The translations under genes and the position numbers were made by a program. 64,000 nucleotides of DNA, from contig NZ_MUBM01000004.1 in assembly GCF_002154505.1 (NCBI RefSeq), forward strand, positions 1 to 64,000, read 5' to 3'. Origin of the DNA: Streptomyces carpinensis. Its GTDB lineage: Bacteria; Actinomycetota; Actinomycetes; Streptomycetales; Streptomycetaceae. Below the pieces are notes generated by a model. The model was not told where the DNA came from. It made no database searches and saw only the letters and a list, made by a program, of their open reading frames with translations. Position 1 is the first letter of the stretch. Every line of letters starts with the position of its first letter. This document shows, piece after piece, positions 34,702-43,606 of the stretch.

Positions 34702-35615
34702 CCACCCTCTCCGCCGAGCTCACGGAGCGCTCGGTCGAGCAACTGGCGGGGGACGCAGCGCCCCGCGACATCTTCGACGAGCTGTCCAAGCGCGCCGTCC
34801 GCCGCGCCCTGCTGACCGCGATCGCGGTGCCGGGCTACCAAGTGCCGTTCAGCTCTCGCGAGATGCCCGTCGCCCGCGGTTGGGGCTCCGGCGGCCTCCA
34901 GGCCACGCTCGCCCTCATCGGCGCCGATGACAACGTCAAGGTGATCGACCAGGGTGAGGACGCGGGCGTCAACGCGACCAACCTGCGCCGCCTCATCGTC
35001 GGCAACGCCGGCTGCGGCGAGGAGACCGAGACCGGTCTGGCCGACGTGATCCAGTCGCGCCACCGCATCCCGGAGGAGCCGCTCAAGGACGGCCAGACCC
35101 TGGTCCTCCAGGTGCCGGTGCCGGAGCCGCTGCGCGGTGTCGTGGGCAGCATGGACGAGCAGCGTCGCATGCACGCCGAGGGCGACTACGCGAAGATGTG
35201 GGTCCGCCTCTACGAGGACATCGTGCGCAACGGCGTGGTCAGCCACTCGGCCGACTACCCGTGCCTGGTCAACGGCCGCTACGTGATCGCGCCGAGCCCG
35301 ATCCCGCGCTTCGACGTACCGAAGCTCAACGACAGCGAGGCGCTCGTCGTCCTCTCCGCCGGCCGCGAGAAGCGGATCTACGCCATCCCGCCGCACACCC
35401 GGGTCGAGCCGCTGACCTTCGAGGACGTGCCGTTCACCGTCGAGCACACCGAGGGTGCCGCCTGCGTCTTCTGCGGCAGCGACGACACCTACCTCATCGG
35501 CGTACCCGAGGAGGACGGCACCACCCGCTGGGTCTGCAGCGACACCGACTGGTGCTCCCGCCACCGCCCCGACGACGACACCGAGACCGAGACCGAAGGA
35601 GAGGTCTCCCGATGA
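34698..35615 (+). CDS. phnJ: C-P lyase radical-SAM catalytic subunit PhnJ
   Basis: PhnJ cleaves the carbon-phosphorus bond of ribosyl phosphonate phosphate by radical SAM chemistry, giving the alkane and a ribose cyclic phosphate. At 305 residues it keeps the key sites. Gly46 in PGYQVPFSSREMP corresponds to the glycyl-radical Gly32 of E. coli. The cysteines are Cys256, Cys259, Cys280 and Cys286, in CVFC and VCSDTDWC (E. coli 241, 244, 266, 272; spacings 3, 21, 6 against 3, 22, 6). The first three hold the 4Fe-4S cluster and the last is the thiyl site. GWGSGGLQATLALIG and SPIPRFDVPKL are also conserved. The acidic tail (DDDTETETEGE) is extra. The ATGA overlaps with phnI and phnK are seen at both ends. 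Confidence 0.96.
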   Translation: MTTLSAELTERSVEQLAGDAAPRDIFDELSKRAVRRALLTAIAVPGYQVPFSSREMPVARGWGSGGLQATLALIGADDNVKVIDQGEDAGVNATNLRRLIVGNAGCGEETETGLADVIQSRHRIPEEPLKDGQTLVLQVPVPEPLRGVVGSMDEQRRMHAEGDYAKMWVRLYEDIVRNGVVSHSADYPCLVNGRYVIAPSPIPRFDVPKLNDSEALVVLSAGREKRIYAIPPHTRVEPLTFEDVPFTVEHTEGAACVFCGSDDTYLIGVPEEDGTTRWVCSDTDWCSRHRPDDDTETETEGEVSR

Positions 35616-36514
35616 GCCTCACCCTCCACGAGCGAGCGCAGTACGCCGGAGCCCCGCTCGCCAGCCCGGCCCCGGCCCCGGCCTGGACGCTGTCGGTCCG
35701 CGGGCTCGGCAAGATCTACGGCGACACCAGCGAGGAGTCGATCGCCGGCACCGGTCCAGAGTTCGGCACCGCCGTCTCCCCGAACACCGGTGCCATCGTC
35801 GCCGCCTGGGGCGTCGACCTCGACGTCGCCCCCGGTGAGGCGCTCGGCGTCATCGGCGAGTCGGGCTCGGGCAAGTCGACGGTGCTGCGCTGCATCGCCG
35901 GTGACGAGCCCGCCACCGCCGGCGAGATGCTCTTCACCGACCACGGCGGGTCCACGGAGCGGCTCGACCAGCTGAGCCCGACCGAGCGTCGCCGGATGCG
36001 GATCAGCGACATCTCGGTCGTCTACCAGGACCCGGCGCTCGGCCTGACCATGGACGTCAGCGCAGGCGGCAACGTCGCCGACCCGCTGACCGCGGCCGGC
36101 TGGCGCAACTTCGGCCGCATCCGCAGCCGCGCCACCGAGCTGCTGCAGCGCACCGAGGTGCCGATCGCGCGCATGGACCACCCGGTCAAGGCGTTCTCCG
36201 GCGGCATGAAGCAGCGCGTGCAGATTGCCAAGTCGCTCGCCAACGACCCCTCCCTCCTGCTGCTCGACGAGCCGACGACGGGCCTGGACGCCTCGGTGGC
36301 TGCCGGCGTACTGGACCTGATGCGCGGCCTGCTCGAGGAAACGAACGTGGCAGCGATCGTGGTCAGCCACGACTTCTCGGTCATCGAGATGCTCACCACC
36401 CGCGTGATCGTGATGCAGCACGGCCGCGTCGTCGAGGCGGGTCTGACCGACCAGCTCCTGGAGGACCCGCAGCACCCCTACAGCCAGCAGCTCGTCGCTG
36501 CGGCACGGGGGTGA
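35612..36514 (+). CDS. phnK: C-P lyase ATPase PhnK
   Basis: ABC-type ATPase (300 residues) that docks on the PhnGHIJ core, not on a permease. Walker A is GESGSGKST (residues about 86-94), the signature is FSGGMKQR, Walker B is LLLLDEPTTGLD, and the switch is VVSHDFSVIEML. The region after YQDPALGLTMDVSAGGNVADPL follows the PhnK pattern. Residues about 38-60 (EESIAGTGPEFGTAVSPNTG) are a loop before the first strand that is typical of PhnK. It is translationally coupled by ATGA to phnJ and by GTGA to phnL. Confidence 0.93.
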   Translation: MSLTLHERAQYAGAPLASPAPAPAWTLSVRGLGKIYGDTSEESIAGTGPEFGTAVSPNTGAIVAAWGVDLDVAPGEALGVIGESGSGKSTVLRCIAGDEPATAGEMLFTDHGGSTERLDQLSPTERRRMRISDISVVYQDPALGLTMDVSAGGNVADPLTAAGWRNFGRIRSRATELLQRTEVPIARMDHPVKAFSGGMKQRVQIAKSLANDPSLLLLDEPTTGLDASVAAGVLDLMRGLLEETNVAAIVVSHDFSVIEMLTTRVIVMQHGRVVEAGLTDQLLEDPQHPYSQQLVAAARG

Positions 36515-37323
36515 GACGAGAGATGAGAGAGATGGACTCCGCCCTGGATCTTCAGAAGGAGCTTCCGGAGGGCCGCGTGCTGGCCGTCCGGGGACTCACC
36601 AAGGATTTCACGATGCACCTGGTCGACGGCCGGGTCGCCCACGCCCTCAAGGGCGTGGACCTGGAGGTCGAGCAGGGTGAGCACGTCGCCCTCGCCGGCC
36701 CGTCGGGTGCGGGCAAGTCGACGCTGCTGCGCTGCGTCTACCGCACCTATCTGACCACCTCGGGCGCCATCGGGCTGCGCACCAGCACCGGAGCCGTCGT
36801 CGACCTGGCCACCATGCCCGACTGGGACGTCGCGATGCTGCGCGGCCGGGAGATCGGCTACGTCTCGCAGTTCCTGCGTGCCGAGCCGCGTCGCCCCGTC
36901 ATCGAGATCGTCGCTCGCGCGGGCATCGCCCGCGGCATGGAGCGCGGGGAGGCGCTCGACGCGGCCGCGGTCGCACTGCGCCGGGTCGGCATCGACGAGG
37001 CGCTCTGGCCGGTACACGCCACCGTCCTCTCGGGCGGTCAGAAGCAGCGTGTCAACATCGCCGCCGGCACCATCTCCCCGCCGCGGCTCCTCCTCCTCGA
37101 CGAGCCGGTCTCCGCGCTCGACCCCGTCAACCGGGTTTCGGTGCTCGACCTGATCGCCGGCCTGCGCGAGCAGGGCGTGGCCGTCCTGTCCGTTTTCCAC
37201 GATCTGGAGGCGATCGAAATGCTGGCGACCCGCGTCGTGGTCGTCGAAGGCGGTCGGGTGGCCGCCGACGGCGATCCCCACGAGGTGCTCCGCGCCAACC
37301 ACGGTCTGGCGGTGGCAAGATGA
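36511..37323 (+). CDS. phnL: C-P lyase ATPase PhnL
   Basis: Second ABC-type ATPase (270 residues from the GTG at 36511) of the C-P lyase system, needed for the first ribosyl transfer step. Walker A is GPSGAGKST, followed by LLRCVYRTYLTTSGAI; the PhnL-specific stretch is GREIGYVSQFLRAEPRRPVI; the signature is LSGGQKQR, Walker B is LLLLDEPVSALD, and the switch is VFHDLEAIEML. The start may be the GTG (overlapping the phnK stop) or the ATG at 36523, which has GAGACGAGAG before it. Its stop overlaps phnM as ATGA. Confidence 0.93.
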   Translation: MRREMREMDSALDLQKELPEGRVLAVRGLTKDFTMHLVDGRVAHALKGVDLEVEQGEHVALAGPSGAGKSTLLRCVYRTYLTTSGAIGLRTSTGAVVDLATMPDWDVAMLRGREIGYVSQFLRAEPRRPVIEIVARAGIARGMERGEALDAAAVALRRVGIDEALWPVHATVLSGGQKQRVNIAAGTISPPRLLLLDEPVSALDPVNRVSVLDLIAGLREQGVAVLSVFHDLEAIEMLATRVVVVEGGRVAADGDPHEVLRANHGLAVAR

Positions 37324-38522
37324 GCCGCCTCGTCCTCACCCACGCCACCGCGGTCCTGCCTGACCGGATCCTCGAGGACGCCACGGTCGTCGCCGAGGAC
37401 GGTGTCATCACCGCGATCGACCCGTCCACGCCCGGCTCGGCCGCCGAGGGCGACGATCTGCGCGGCGCGCTGCTGATCCCCGGGCTGGTCGACTCGCACA
37501 GCGATGGCCTGGAGCGCGACCTGCGCCCGCGGCCGGGCGCGGAGATGGACCCGCACTTCGCGCTCACGAGCTATGAGGGCCGCGCCCGCGCCGCGGGCGT
37601 GACCACGGTCTTCCACGGCATCGGCTACCACGACAACGAGTCCAAGGATCGTTCGGTCGAGCAGGCCGAGATGCTGGTCCGGGTCATCGGCGAGCGCAAC
37701 CAGACCGGTGCGGCGCTGGTCGACCACCGCCTGCTGCTCCGCCTCGACGCCCGCGCCGCCACTGCACTGGAGGCCCTCAAGGGCGCGGTCGAGCGGCTCC
37801 ACGTGCCGGGTGCGCCGCTGCCGCTGGTCTCCTTCGAGGACCACACCCCGGGGCAGGGGCAGTACGCCGACGTCGAGGCCTACAAGCGGGCCGTCGGCGG
37901 CGCCGTGCCGACCGACCAGCTCGACGAGTACGTCCGCCGGCACATGGAGAGGCGCGCCGGGATCGAGTGGCACCGCGACGTCTCGGTCGCCTGGCTCTCC
38001 GAGCAGGCGCTCGCAGGTCGGCTCCGTCTGCTGGCCCACGACCCGGCCGAGGTCGAGGAGATCCACCTGCGGAAGGAGCAGGGCACCGCGGTCGCAGAGT
38101 TCCCGACCACGCTGCGGGCCGCCCGGGCCGCCCGCGAGGCCGGTCTGATCACCGTCGCCGGCGCCCCCAACGTGCTGCGCGGCGGATCCCACTCCGGCAA
38201 CGTCAGCGCCACCCAGCTGATCTCCGAGGGGCTGGTCGACGCCCTGTCGAGCGACTACATGCCGTCCACCCTGCTGGCTGCGGCGCTCCTGCTCGCGTCC
38301 AGGAAGGTGATCGGCCTGCCTCAGGCGATCGCGCTGATCACCAGCGGCGGCGCCCGCGTTGGCGGCTTCGACGACCGCGGTGCGCTGAAGGTCGGCAGCC
38401 GTGCGGACTTCACCATCGCCACCATCGACGGTCAGTGGCCGACCGTACGCCGCGCCGTCCTCGCCGAGGAGCTGCAGCCGACGTCGGCGACCGCAGCCCG
38501 AGTCCTGGAGTCAGTCCGATGA
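37320..38522 (+). CDS. phnM: Alpha-D-ribose 1-methylphosphonate 5-triphosphate diphosphatase PhnM
   Basis: Amidohydrolase-fold enzyme (400 residues) that releases pyrophosphate from the ribosyl triphosphate intermediate before C-P cleavage. Seen are IPGLVDSHSDGLERDLRPRP (the metal-binding H-x-D of PhnM), EMDPHFALTSYEGRARAAGV, VFHGIGYHD, LVSFEDHTPGQGQYADVEAY and the late GAPNVLRGGSHSGNVSATQL, then LSSDYMPSTLLAAALLL. Length and all motifs are normal. The ATGA overlaps couple it to phnL and to the phosphatase gene that follows. Confidence 0.95.
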   Translation: MSRLVLTHATAVLPDRILEDATVVAEDGVITAIDPSTPGSAAEGDDLRGALLIPGLVDSHSDGLERDLRPRPGAEMDPHFALTSYEGRARAAGVTTVFHGIGYHDNESKDRSVEQAEMLVRVIGERNQTGAALVDHRLLLRLDARAATALEALKGAVERLHVPGAPLPLVSFEDHTPGQGQYADVEAYKRAVGGAVPTDQLDEYVRRHMERRAGIEWHRDVSVAWLSEQALAGRLRLLAHDPAEVEEIHLRKEQGTAVAEFPTTLRAARAAREAGLITVAGAPNVLRGGSHSGNVSATQLISEGLVDALSSDYMPSTLLAAALLLASRKVIGLPQAIALITSGGARVGGFDDRGALKVGSRADFTIATIDGQWPTVRRAVLAEELQPTSATAARVLESVR

Positions 38523-39334
38523 GCACACCGAACCAGGCACTGCGCCAGGCCGCCGAGGCGGCCAGGAACGCCTATGCCGATGCCCGCGCCCGCTACTCCC
38601 GCGAACAGCTGGCCGAGACGGTCGCGATGGGCGCCGACGGCACGCCGACGATGCGGATCGACGAGATCGTCGAGTGCGCGATCGTGGCATCGCTGGACGG
38701 CGCGCCGGTCAACATCCTCAGTGAGGAGACCGGCTGGCTGGACAACGGTCACGCCGCGACGCTGGTTGTGGATCCGCTGGACGGCTCGGCCAACGGCGCC
38801 GCCGGCGTACCGCTGACCGCGTTCGCGGGAGCGGTCTGCATCGACGGTGAGTTCACCGAATCGCTCACGGTCTGGCTCGACACGGGCCGCTCGTGGAGCG
38901 CGAGTGCGACCGAGGCACCGGCGTACCGGACCTCGGGCCGCACCCAGCTCAAGGGCGCTGCGGTCTCGCTGCTGCGCCCGCACCCGGGCAAGCCGTCGGT
39001 CGACGCCTGGTGGGCGGTGGCCAACCAGGCCGCGCGGGTCCGCATCCTGTCGACCAGCTGCCTGGAGGCAGCGCTGGTCGCTGAGGGCGCCACCGATGCG
39101 TTCCTCGACGCCGGCACCGACACGCACCGGCTGGTCGACCTGGCGGCTGCGGTCGTCATGGTCACCGCGGCCGGTGGTGCGGTGGTCGACTCCTACGGAA
39201 GGCCGCTGGTCTTCGACACCGATCTCACCCGCCGCTGGAGTGGCGTGGTGGCAGCGAGCCCTGACCTCGCTGCGGAGCTGGCAGAGGTCGTCCGGACCGC
39301 TGCACCGCTTGTGGAAAACGCATCAACCCCCTGA
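38519..39334 (+). CDS. Inositol-monophosphatase-family phosphatase inside the phn operon
   Basis: Mg-dependent sugar-phosphate phosphatase fold, 271 residues. Metal-site motif one is LSEETGW (Glu69/Glu70) with VVDPLDGSANG (residues 84-93, D-P-L-D-G-S), and the second site is DTHRLVDLAAAVVMVTAAGG. The start ATG overlaps the phnM stop as ATGA, so it belongs to the same translational chain. E. coli uses PhnP and PhnN to turn the ribose cyclic phosphate into PRPP; neither gene is present here. This enzyme may therefore act on the ribose 1,2-cyclic phosphate 5-phosphate or ribose 1,5-bisphosphate end of the pathway. That role is an inference from position. Confidence 0.82.
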   Translation: MSTPNQALRQAAEAARNAYADARARYSREQLAETVAMGADGTPTMRIDEIVECAIVASLDGAPVNILSEETGWLDNGHAATLVVDPLDGSANGAAGVPLTAFAGAVCIDGEFTESLTVWLDTGRSWSASATEAPAYRTSGRTQLKGAAVSLLRPHPGKPSVDAWWAVANQAARVRILSTSCLEAALVAEGATDAFLDAGTDTHRLVDLAAAVVMVTAAGGAVVDSYGRPLVFDTDLTRRWSGVVAASPDLAAELAEVVRTAAPLVENASTP

Positions 39335-39381
39335 GCCCCTGAGTCACCAGCCTCATCATCCTGATAGGAACTCCTCGCATC

Positions 39382-40341
39382 ATGTTCGGTCGTTCCACGG
39401 TTGCCCTCGCGACGCTCGTCGCCACCGGGTCGCTCTTCCTCGTTGGTTGCGGTTCCTCTAGCACCCCGGCCGCGTCCGCGGCGAACAAGGCCCACCCCGC
39501 GTGGCCGTCGACCATCACCATCGGCGCCATCCCGTCGGAGAACGCCACGGCCCTTCAGGCCTCCCTCAAGCCGATAGAGGACCTGATCAAGCAGAAGCTC
39601 GACATCAACGTGAAGGTCTTTTCCGGCACGTCTTACTCGGCCCTGATCGAGGCCCAGAAGGCCCACAAGGTCGACCTCGTCGAGTACGGCCCGCTCTCCT
39701 ACTACATCGCCAAGCACACCGGCGCCGGCGTCGAGAACATCGGCATCCTGACCCAGTCCGCCACCGACGACGGCAGCTACCACTCGATCGCCTGGGCGAA
39801 CTCCAAGCAGACCGACGTGAAGAGCGTGGCCGACTTCAAGGGCAAGAAGACCTGTTTCGTCGACCCGGCCTCCACCTCGGGCTACCTCTTCCCGTCGTAC
39901 GGCCTGCTCAAGGCGGGCCTGGACCCGAAGAAGGACGTCTCGCCGGTCTTCGCCGGTGCGCACGATGCCTCTATCGAGTCGATCGCTAAGGGCACCTGCG
40001 AGGTCGGCTTCAGCGAGGACATCATCGCTCCGCAGCTGGAGAAGGCGGGCAAGCTCAAGGCGAGCGACGTCCGCCAGGTGTGGCAGTCCCCGACGATCCC
40101 CGGTAGCCCGATCGCGGTCAGCACCAGCCTCCCGAAGGATCTGCGCGACCAGCTGAAGAAGGTGCTGACCACTGACGGCAACGTCGACCAGCTGACCAAG
40201 CTCGGCATCTGCTCCGGCGCCACCGCTTGTCAGGACACCCTCGGCATGTGGGGCTTCAAGGACCCGTCGGTGGCCGACTACTCGGTGATCGACGAGGTCT
40301 GCGCGGAGACCAAGTCGACCTCCTGCACCAACGCCGGCTGA
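39382..40341 (+). CDS. phnD: Phosphonate ABC transporter substrate-binding lipoprotein PhnD
   Basis: Extracytoplasmic binding protein of 319 residues anchored as a lipoprotein: the signal peptide ends in the lipobox LVGC with Cys23. The mature part follows the PhnD plan: ITIGAIPSENATALQASLKP, VKVFSGTSYSALIEAQKAHK, VDLVEYGPLSYYIA (ligand-contact region), FVDPASTSGYLFPSYGLLKA (the conserved DPxSxSGYxxP) and GFSEDIIAPQLEKAG. AGGAAC precedes the ATG. The 47-bp gap after the phosphatase is the first sizeable gap in the operon; no terminator is in it. Confidence 0.94.
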   Translation: MFGRSTVALATLVATGSLFLVGCGSSSTPAASAANKAHPAWPSTITIGAIPSENATALQASLKPIEDLIKQKLDINVKVFSGTSYSALIEAQKAHKVDLVEYGPLSYYIAKHTGAGVENIGILTQSATDDGSYHSIAWANSKQTDVKSVADFKGKKTCFVDPASTSGYLFPSYGLLKAGLDPKKDVSPVFAGAHDASIESIAKGTCEVGFSEDIIAPQLEKAGKLKASDVRQVWQSPTIPGSPIAVSTSLPKDLRDQLKKVLTTDGNVDQLTKLGICSGATACQDTLGMWGFKDPSVADYSVIDEVCAETKSTSCTNAG

Positions 40342-40363
40342 TTCCCGAAGGGATCCAACAGAG

Positions 40364-41209
40364 ATGACCACTACACCTGTGATCTCACTGCGGCATGTGT
40401 CGAAGTCCTTCGGAGCCACCCAGGCTCTGGATAACGTCAGCCTCGAGGTGTCGGCCGGCCAGATGGTCGCTCTGTTGGGTCTCTCGGGATCCGGCAAATC
40501 GACGCTGCTGCGCACGATCAACGGCCTGCACCGACCGACGTCGGGGGAGATCCGCGTCCTGGGTACCGATGTCGCGGCGGCCCGCCGCTCCGAGCTGCGG
40601 ATGCTGCGCCGCCAAGTCGGCTTCGTCTTCCAGCAGTTCGAGCTGGTCGGGCGTCTGACCGCGCTGGAGAACGTCCTCTCCGGCGCCCTCGGCCGGGTCC
40701 GCGGTCCGCGGCTCGGCACGATGAGCTACCCGCTGGCCCTGCGCAAGGAGGCGCTCGCCCGGCTCGAGCGGGTCGGCCTGGCCGACCGCGCCTTCCAGCG
40801 GGCCGGCACCCTCTCGGGCGGTCAGCAGCAGCGCGTCGCGATCGCCCGCGCGATGATGCAGCAGCCGCAGATCCTGCTCGCCGACGAGCCGGTCGCCTCG
40901 CTCGATCCCGAGACCTCCGACCAGGTGATGGACCTGATGTTCAGCATCTGCCAGGAGCAGAACATCACGGTCGTCGTCTGCCTCCACCAGGTCGACCTGG
41001 CGATGAAGTGGGCCGAGCGGATCATCGGCCTGCGCGAGGGCAAGCTCGTGCTCGACGTCGAGTCCGCCGCGGTGGACAAGACCCAGGTCATGGACACCTA
41101 CCGGCGTGTGCTGGACGAAGCTTCCGAGCCCGACCCGGCCACCGGTGGTGAGGCTCCTCGCGACGCCGAGCCCGTATCGACGTACTCCAGCGCCCGGCAG
41201 GCAATCTGA
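40364..41209 (+). CDS. phnC: Phosphonate ABC transporter ATPase PhnC
   Basis: Cytoplasmic ATPase (281 residues) energising phosphonate import. Walker A is GLSGSGKST, followed by LLRTINGLHRPTSGEIRVLG; VGFVFQQFELVGRLTALENV; the signature is LSGGQQQR; Walker B is ILLADEPVASLD; and VVCLHQVDLAMKWAERIIGL is typical of PhnC. The C-terminal 40 residues are acidic and variable. AAGGGAT stands before the ATG. The stop and the next ATG share a base (TGATG), coupling it to phnE. Confidence 0.94.
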   Translation: MTTTPVISLRHVSKSFGATQALDNVSLEVSAGQMVALLGLSGSGKSTLLRTINGLHRPTSGEIRVLGTDVAAARRSELRMLRRQVGFVFQQFELVGRLTALENVLSGALGRVRGPRLGTMSYPLALRKEALARLERVGLADRAFQRAGTLSGGQQQRVAIARAMMQQPQILLADEPVASLDPETSDQVMDLMFSICQEQNITVVVCLHQVDLAMKWAERIIGLREGKLVLDVESAAVDKTQVMDTYRRVLDEASEPDPATGGEAPRDAEPVSTYSSARQAI

Positions 41210-42909
41210 TGACCACTACCCTGACCGAAACCCCGGCCGGTGCCGTCACCCAGCAGCGGGTGCGGCCCCCGATCACTCGGCTGGGCGTGGGCCTCGGCAT
41301 ACTCGCCGTGGGGGCGCTCGTCCTGATCGTCGTCTCATGGCGTGCGACCGGCTTCGGTGTCGGCGTCCTCTTCTCCGGCCTCGGAGAGATGTGGACGTTC
41401 CTGCGCAGCACGTTGCCACCGCACTTCTCCTCGGCCGACTACTCGCTGGGCCACATGCTCGGCGACGTCGCCTCGACCGTCTCGATGGCCGTTCTGGGGA
41501 CGGCGCTGGCGATGGTCCTCTCGATCCCGCTCGGCTTCCTCGCCGCACGCAACACGACGCCGCATCCGGTCGTCCGGGCGGTGGCGCGGACCATCGTCAC
41601 CGCCTGCCGCGCGGTGCCGGACATCATCTTCGCGCTGATCTTCCGCGACGCACTGGGCATCGGCGTACTCCCGGGCATCCTCGCCCTCGGGCTGCACTCC
41701 ATCGGCATGCTCGGGCGCCTGTACGGCGACGGCATCGAGCAGGCGCCGCCGGGGCCACGCCAGGCCGTGATGGCGTCGGGTGCCGGGCGGCTGCAGACGA
41801 TCTGTGCCTCGACCGTGCCCTTCGCCTCGCCACAGATCCTCTCCAACGCGCTCTACCGTCTCGACATCAACCTGCGCTCCTCGGTCGTGCTCGGCTTCGT
41901 CGGCGCAGGTGGCATCGGCTTCACCCTGCAGGCGGCGATGAACACGCTGCAGTTTCAGCTCGCCATCGGGATCGTGCTGGTCATGACCGTGCTGATCCTG
42001 ATCATGGAGCTTCTCTCCGCGCTGCTGCGCTCCGCGCTGATCGGCAACGACACGGTGCGTACCGGGCGACGGTGGATCTCGTTCCGCAAGCAGTCGCGCT
42101 CCCGCGGCAACACGATGCCTTTCGACCCCGGCCGGGTGCGGCCGCACTGGACCGGTGCGCGGGTGGGCAAGGCGTCGATCCCCTACCTCGTCCTCGTCGT
42201 CCTGGGGCTGGCGTGGTGGGACGCACAGGTGCCGGTGAGTGAGCTGCTCTCCTCGCCGGGTGCGATCGCCCACGCCGTCACACAGTACTTCCCGCCGGAC
42301 TTCACCACCGCAGGCTCGCTGCTGCGGCAGGGCATGTGGCAGTCGTTCGTCACCGCGGTGATGGGCACCTTCGTCGGTGGCCTGATCGCACTGGTGATCT
42401 CCTTCTTCGCGGCTCGCAACATCGCGAACTCGTGGGTCTACCGCGTGGTGCGCGTGCTGCTGGTCATCGGTCGTTCGATCCCGGAGCTGATCGTGGCGAT
42501 CATGTTCGTTGTCGCCGTGGGCCCCGGCGTACTCGCCGGTGTCTTCGCCCTCATCGTCGGCACGATCGCGTTTCTGGCGAAGCTGATGTCCGACAACCTC
42601 GAGGAGGCCAATCCCGGGCCGCGCGGAGCGATCCGCTCGACGGGCGCAGGCGCCGGCCAGGAGGTCGTCGCCGCAGTGGTGCCCCCGGCGCTGCCGGGCA
42701 TCGTGGGCAACCTGCTCTACATGCTCGACGTGAACTTCCGCGCGTCGGCGCTCCTCGGAATCGTGGGTGCAGGCGGCATCGGCTTCCTGCTCGCGCAGAC
42801 GGTGCAGACCTTCGACTATCGCACCACCGGCGCAATCGTGACGACCACCTTCGTGATCGTGCTGCTCATCGAGCAACTCTCCAACTGGGCGAGGCGCGCA
42901 CTCAACTGA
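41209..42909 (+). CDS. phnE: Phosphonate ABC transporter permease PhnE, two permease domains fused
   Basis: Integral membrane protein of 566 residues made of two PhnE units. Each has about six membrane helices and an ATPase-contact (EAA-type) loop: IEQAPPGPRQAVMASGAG in the first half, and LEEANPGPRGAIRSTGAG in the second. The repeated ends SSVVLGFVGAGGIGFTLQ and ASALLGIVGAGGIGFLLAQ confirm the duplication. The second unit begins around MPFDPGRVRPHW (42115). Most bacteria have one PhnE that dimerises, or two separate genes; here one chain can form the whole channel. It is the last gene of the operon. Confidence 0.94.
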   Translation: MTTTLTETPAGAVTQQRVRPPITRLGVGLGILAVGALVLIVVSWRATGFGVGVLFSGLGEMWTFLRSTLPPHFSSADYSLGHMLGDVASTVSMAVLGTALAMVLSIPLGFLAARNTTPHPVVRAVARTIVTACRAVPDIIFALIFRDALGIGVLPGILALGLHSIGMLGRLYGDGIEQAPPGPRQAVMASGAGRLQTICASTVPFASPQILSNALYRLDINLRSSVVLGFVGAGGIGFTLQAAMNTLQFQLAIGIVLVMTVLILIMELLSALLRSALIGNDTVRTGRRWISFRKQSRSRGNTMPFDPGRVRPHWTGARVGKASIPYLVLVVLGLAWWDAQVPVSELLSSPGAIAHAVTQYFPPDFTTAGSLLRQGMWQSFVTAVMGTFVGGLIALVISFFAARNIANSWVYRVVRVLLVIGRSIPELIVAIMFVVAVGPGVLAGVFALIVGTIAFLAKLMSDNLEEANPGPRGAIRSTGAGAGQEVVAAVVPPALPGIVGNLLYMLDVNFRASALLGIVGAGGIGFLLAQTVQTFDYRTTGAIVTTTFVIVLLIEQLSNWARRALN

Positions 42910-43018
42910 CTGTCTCTCGTTGACCCGGGGTCGGACCTTGGTGGGATTGAGCGCGCCAGGTGTGGACGTGTCGCAGACGCTGTGAGTCTAGGCATGCCAC
43001 CTGCCCACACTAGGAAAA

Positions 43019-43054
43019 CGGCCCGTGACCTGCGGAAACGCTGGCCACGGGCCG
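43019..43054 (+). terminator. Probable terminator of the phn operon
   Basis: CGGCCCGTG (43019-43027) pairs perfectly with CACGGGCCG (43046-43054); the 18-base loop could itself fold. It lies 110 bp past the phnE stop. Confidence 0.65.
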
Positions 43055-43289
43055 GGTTGCTGCCTCGACTGCCTGATGCCGGTGCAACCGAAGCTCCCGG
43101 ATCGGACACGGAGAACTTCGTCGCGTCTTCGCCGTGAATGACCTCAAGGCCCCGGTGGCGACAGTGAAGAAACGGACTAACCGGACGTGGCGGTGGTCTG
43201 GATCCGTGCGGGGTCGATTTCATCCGGACCAACGTCGCCCAGCGCTCTGACGCGTAAATACCACCTGGTCAGAGTGGGTGTGGGCATGG

Positions 43290-43545
43290 CTCGCGGCCCA
43301 GTGGCGGACTGATCGCCGCTGGGCTTCGGGCGAGACGGTGTAGCCGAGCTGGGTGATCGCTCGCCGGGCTGCACGTTCAAGGTCGAGCTGGGCGAAGTAC
43401 TGTCCGCCGAGGTCGTGGTACGGCTGGTTGGTGGTGAGCATGTGCCAGATGGCGACGATCATGGAGTGCTCGACGGCGACAAGGGCCTTCATGGCGCCGC
43501 GAGGGGGAACGAGACGTTTGTAGCGGGAACGATCCTGCCCATGTG
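43290..43545 (-). pseudogene. IS110-family transposase C-terminal remnant (copy 1)
   Basis: The - strand reads DRSRYKRLVPPRGAMKALVA, VEHSMIVAIWHMLTTNQPYH, DLGGQYFAQLDLERAARRAI and TQLGYTVSPEAQRR. This is the C-terminus of IS110 transposases (RRGxKKAxVAVxHxxLxxIWHMLxxxxxYxDLGxDYF). The catalytic part is missing. Its 5' side joins the P450 remnant directly. Confidence 0.75.
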
Positions 43546-43606
43546 GACGTGATCGAGATCCGCGGCAGCGGGGGCTTCCTCAGTCTCACCGCTAAGACGG
43601 CGGTGT

